Shown in pieces: positions 6,843-9,603 of a stretch of 9,603 nt of DNA (position 1 is the stretch's first letter; each line of letters starts with the position of its first letter). The notes under the pieces are model-generated. The model searched no databases. It was not told the DNA's origin and was given only the letters and a program-made list of their open reading frames with translations. Position numbers and translations under genes: made by a program. This DNA comes from Succinivibrio sp. (GTDB lineage Bacteria > Pseudomonadota > Gammaproteobacteria > Enterobacterales > Succinivibrionaceae), in contig JAGDBH010000169.1 of assembly GCA_017959135.1 (NCBI GenBank), forward strand, positions 1 through 9,603. Reading direction: 5' to 3'.

Positions 6843-8843
6843 CTATTTGATTACCTTCTTTGCTGCAGCAACAACGTTGTCAACAGTAAAGCCGTACTTC
6901 TCAAACAGCTGACCTGCAGGAGCAGATGCACCATAGTGGTCAAGACATACTGTTGTGCCATCAAGACCAACATACTTGAACCAGGTTGTTGAGATAGCAG
7001 CTTCAACTGCAACACGAGCACGTACAGCCTTAGGTAGAACAGACTCTTTGTATTCTTCTGACTGACGGTCAAATACATCAGTGCTTGGCATTGAAACAAC
7101 ACGAGCCTTCTTGCCTTCAGCAGCTAGCTTCTCAGCTGCATGGTAAGCTAAAGCAACTTCTGAACCGGTAGCCATCAGAATTACGTCTGGAGTACCATCG
7201 CAATCCTTTAATACGTAACCACCGCGAGCAATGTTGTCAACCTGCTCTGAAGAACGAGGCATCTGCTCTAGAGTCTGACGTGACAGAATAATTGCACTTG
7301 GACCATCCTGACGCTCGATCATCTTAGACCATGCTGCACCGGTTTCAACCATATCGCATGGACGCCACTCGTCGAAGTTAGGAATTAGACGTAGAGTTGC
7401 GATCTGCTCGATTGGCTCATGGGTAGGACCATCCTCACCAACACCGATTGAATCGTGAGTGAATACGAACAGTGTAGGAATCTTCATCAGAGCAGACATA
7501 CGTAATGCATTCTTAGCGTAGTCAGAGAAGATCAGGAAGGTACCGCCGTATGGACGGAAGCCACCGTGTAACTGCATACCGTTCATAGCTGCACACATAG
7601 CGAACTCACGAACACCCCAGTGGATGTAGTTACCGTTTAGCTCATGTGGCTGAACTGATTTTGAAGACTGATTGATGGTTAGATTTGATGGAGCTAAGTC
7701 AGCTGAACCACCTACTAACTCAGGAAGAACTGAACCGAAGAAGTTTAGAGCTAACTGGCCAGCCTTACGGGTTGCAACCTTTGGATCCTCAGCCTTCTGT
7801 AATGACTGTACCCAGTCCTTTGCCTTAGCTGCGAAGTCAACAGGTAGCTTGCCTGACATACGACGCTCGAACTCTGAAGCTAACTCTGGGAACTGAGCCT
7901 TGTACTTAGCGAATAACTCATTCCATGAAGCCTCTAGCTTTGCACCCTTTTCAGTAGCATCCCACTCTTTATAGATTTCCTGAGGAATCTCGAATGGACC
8001 ATACTTCCAGCCTAAAGCAGCCTTGGTTGCAGCAATTTCCTCATCACCTAAAGGAGCTCCGTGAGATGCTGAAGTACCAGCCTTCTTAGGAGAACCGAAA
8101 CCGATAGTTGTAGGACAGATAATCAGTGATGGACGCTTAGTATCAGCCTTAGCCTGCTCGATAGCAACACGAACCTGTGCACCGTCGTTACCGTTGGCAA
8201 CTTCAATTACCTGCCAGCCGTAACCCTCGAATCTCTTCTTGGTGTCATCAGCAAACCAGCCCTTAACAGAACCGTCGATAGAAATACCGTTTGAATCGTA
8301 TAGAGCAATCAGTTTGCCTAAACCTAAAGTACCAGCAAGTGAGCAAGCTTCGTGAGAAATACCTTCCATTAAGCAGCCGTCACCCATGAATACATAGGTG
8401 TAGTGGTCAACAATATCAAGACCTTCACGGTTGAACTCATTAGCAAGCATACGCTCTGCCATTGCCATACCAACAGCATTACCGATACCCATACCTAGAG
8501 GACCGGTTGTTGTCTCAACACCAGGAACCTCGCCATATTCTGGGTGACCAGGAGTTTTTGAACCTAACTGACGGAAATTCTTCAGATCATCAATTGATAG
8601 ATCGTAGCCGGTTAAGTGAAGTAAAGAATAGATAAGCATTGAAGTATGACCGTTTGACAGAACGAAACGATCACGGTTAACGAATTTTGGATTCTTAGGA
8701 TTGTGATTTAGGAATCCACGCCATAAAGCTTCTGCCATGTCAGCCATACCCATAGGTGCACCTGGGTGACCTGACTTAGCCTTCTGAACGCCATCCATGC
8801 TCAATGCACGAACTGCATTGGCAAGCTCTCTGTAATCTGCCAT
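6843..8843 (-). CDS. tkt: Transketolase
   Basis: This thiamine diphosphate enzyme moves two-carbon ketol units between sugar phosphates (for example xylulose 5-phosphate to ribose 5-phosphate or erythrose 4-phosphate) in the non-oxidative pentose phosphate pathway. At 666 aa it is close to E. coli TktA (663). The N-terminal cofactor domain shows [12 protein letters not shown] (24-35, His26), SNGH (63-66), KTPGHPE (96-102, His100), GDGCLMEG (154-161) with Asn185 for the metal and diphosphate, and SHGAPLG (260-266, His261). The middle domain has [10 protein letters not shown] (378-387), GVREFAM (410-416, catalytic Glu413) and [14 protein letters not shown] (464-477, His475). The C-terminal domain follows. 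The usual GPLGQG motif reads GPLGMG here (Met118). The start is fixed by AAGGAG only 5 nt upstream. It has its own promoter and terminator and lies downstream of the transaldolase gene, its pathway partner. Confidence 0.98.
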   Translation of the reverse strand: MADYRELANAVRALSMDGVQKAKSGHPGAPMGMADMAEALWRGFLNHNPKNPKFVNRDRFVLSNGHTSMLIYSLLHLTGYDLSIDDLKNFRQLGSKTPGHPEYGEVPGVETTTGPLGMGIGNAVGMAMAERMLANEFNREGLDIVDHYTYVFMGDGCLMEGISHEACSLAGTLGLGKLIALYDSNGISIDGSVKGWFADDTKKRFEGYGWQVIEVANGNDGAQVRVAIEQAKADTKRPSLIICPTTIGFGSPKKAGTSASHGAPLGDEEIAATKAALGWKYGPFEIPQEIYKEWDATEKGAKLEASWNELFAKYKAQFPELASEFERRMSGKLPVDFAAKAKDWVQSLQKAEDPKVATRKAGQLALNFFGSVLPELVGGSADLAPSNLTINQSSKSVQPHELNGNYIHWGVREFAMCAAMNGMQLHGGFRPYGGTFLIFSDYAKNALRMSALMKIPTLFVFTHDSIGVGEDGPTHEPIEQIATLRLIPNFDEWRPCDMVETGAAWSKMIERQDGPSAIILSRQTLEQMPRSSEQVDNIARGGYVLKDCDGTPDVILMATGSEVALAYHAAEKLAAEGKKARVVSMPSTDVFDRQSEEYKESVLPKAVRARVAVEAAISTTWFKYVGLDGTTVCLDHYGASAPAGQLFEKYGFTVDNVVAAAKKVIK

Positions 8844-8874
8844 ACAAACTCCTTGGACAAGATTTTATTTGTAT
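8842..8874 (-). promoter_or_regulatory. Inverted repeat enclosing the tkt ribosome binding site
   Basis: ATACAAA (transcribed strand, 8874-8868) is complementary to TTTGTAT (8848-8842), which includes the first two bases of the tkt start codon. The 19-nt loop holds the Shine-Dalgarno AAGGAG (8854-8849). The stem is AT-rich and weak, so it may be temperature- or ribosome-sensitive, or incidental. Confidence 0.3.
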
Positions 8875-8925
8875 TGTTTATTGATAAGCGGCATTTTATG
8901 CACTGCTGTTACTAACCGTTTGTTT

Positions 8926-8953
8926 AGTTTACTTGGTTTATACGTCATGTCAA
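8926..8953 (-). promoter_or_regulatory. Sigma-70 promoter of tkt
   Basis: On the minus strand a perfect TTGACA (8953-8948) is separated by 16 nt from TAAACT (8931-8926, four of six consensus bases). Transcription would start near 8918, giving a leader of about 75 nt. It lies in the 243-bp gap between the transaldolase and transketolase genes, so tkt can be expressed on its own. Confidence 0.65.
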
Positions 8954-9050
8954 AACATTTTGAAATTAAAGAGGAAATAGTTACTTTATTGAACAGAACT
9001 TATAAACCTTGAAAACGATTAGATTAAAAATTAGTGTTCCATATAAACCA

Positions 9051-9074
9051 ATGCCGGACATAAAAATCCGGCAT
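9051..9074 (-). terminator. Hairpin downstream of the transaldolase gene, probable weak terminator
   Basis: ATGCCGGA (9051-9058) and TCCGGCAT (9067-9074) form a perfect 8-bp GC-rich stem with an 8-nt loop, 12 nt past the stop. On the minus strand the next bases are TGGTTTAT, only a poor U-tract, so some readthrough into tkt is possible. The outer ATGCC/GGCAT pairs match those of the hairpin behind pgk. Confidence 0.6.
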
Positions 9075-9086
9075 CAGATTTAATTA

Positions 9087-9603
9087 TTAACCGAATACTT
9101 TCTTGTAGTCAGCCTGGAACTTAGCGATACCCTGATCAGTTAGAGGGTGCTTAATCATGGTCTGGATAACACTGTATGGAACAGTTGCGATATCAGCACC
9201 AGCTAATGCACACTGCATTACGTGGATTGGGTTACGTACTGAAGCACAGATGATCTGAGCCTTGATATCGTTAATTGCGAACATCTCAGAAATGGTTCTG
9301 ATTAAATCTAAACCATCCTCAGAAATGTCATCTAGACGACCGATGAATGGTGAAACATAAGTTGCACCAGCACGAGCAGCTAGAAGAGCCTGGTTAGCAG
9401 AGAAGATTAAGGTAACATTGGTCTTGATGCCTTCCTTAGCACACTGATGGCAAGCCTTTAAGCCTTCCTCAGTCATAGGAATCTTAACAACCATGTTTGG
9501 ATGAATTGCAGCGATTTCACGAGCTTCCTTCATCATGCCTTCGAAATCAAGAGTTGTTGGCTTAACTTCACCTGAAATTGGGCCGTCAACAATAGAGGTA
9601 ATC
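9087..9603 (-). CDS. tal: TalC/FSA-family transaldolase, 5' end outside the window
   Basis: The visible 171 C-terminal residues belong to the short transaldolase/fructose-6-phosphate aldolase family (about 215 aa), so roughly 45 N-terminal residues are missing; the ATG at 9536 is internal. Transaldolase moves a dihydroxyacetone unit from sedoheptulose 7-phosphate to glyceraldehyde 3-phosphate via a lysine Schiff base. The frame reads [14 protein letters not shown], then NMVVKIPMT with the Schiff-base lysine (9483-9485), [42 protein letters not shown] and [11 protein letters not shown]. At the position of E. coli FsaA Gln59 it has Glu (9567-9569), and at Tyr131 it has Phe (9345-9347). Both are the transaldolase-type residues, so transaldolase is favoured over fructose-6-phosphate aldolase. 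It lies upstream of tkt on the same strand, pairing the two enzymes of the non-oxidative pentose phosphate branch. Confidence 0.92.
   Translation of the reverse strand, partial: ITSIVDGPISGEVKPTTLDFEGMMKEAREIAAIHPNMVVKIPMTEEGLKACHQCAKEGIKTNVTLIFSANQALLAARAGATYVSPFIGRLDDISEDGLDLIRTISEMFAINDIKAQIICASVRNPIHVMQCALAGADIATVPYSVIQTMIKHPLTDQGIAKFQADYKKVFG

Noticed and set aside
6756..6992. 78-codon plus-strand frame starting in the tkt 3' UTR
   Set aside because: It runs antisense into the tkt 3' end, has no good ribosome binding site, and crosses the hairpins that belong to the tkt transcript.
1..9603. CRISPR array, insertion sequence, tRNA, rRNA or defence system
   Set aside because: I found no regularly spaced repeats, transposase motifs, tRNA-like cloverleaf or defence-type protein on either strand.

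Overview
The window reads as a chromosomal housekeeping region of a moderately AT-rich gammaproteobacterium. The aldolase, phosphoglycerate kinase and transketolase match the enterobacterial proteins closely in length and motifs (360, 388 and 666 aa; FbaA and TktA of E. coli are 359 and 663 aa). The base composition, a flagellar gene and a short TalC-type transaldolase suggest a motile fermentative lineage such as Succinivibrionaceae. That placement is inference; no rRNA or other marker gene is present.

Layout: bases 1-32 hold the terminator of an upstream gene outside the window. Then comes fliD (+ strand, 126-1658), a single-gene unit with a near-consensus sigma-28 promoter and its own terminator. 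It converges on the glycolytic pair pgk (4170-3004) and fba (2919-1837), which are transcribed together on the minus strand with a hairpin between them. A 445-bp divergent intergenic region carries a pgk promoter and a candidate promoter for a sodium:solute symporter gene (4616-6052, +). That gene is interrupted at codon 274 by an in-frame TGA. It converges on a small HD-domain phosphohydrolase gene (6679-6092, -). Next on the minus strand come transketolase (8843-6843), with its own promoter and an unusually structured 3' UTR, and the 3' part of a TalC-type transaldolase gene (from 9087 past the right edge).

Functionally, fba and pgk serve glycolysis and gluconeogenesis, while tkt and tal form the non-oxidative pentose phosphate branch. 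The two sets share fructose-6-phosphate and glyceraldehyde-3-phosphate. The arrangement recalls the E. coli neighbourhood in which tktA lies near epd-pgk-fbaA, but here no epd is present and the symporter and HD genes lie between tkt and pgk.

I see no mobile element, CRISPR array, tRNA or rRNA, and no gene set that looks like an undescribed multi-gene system. The points most worth checking are the in-frame TGA in the symporter, the three-hairpin tkt 3' UTR with a CUCCUUU loop (possible sRNA), the competing structures in the fliD leader, and the UUA/CUA leucine codon preference of fba.
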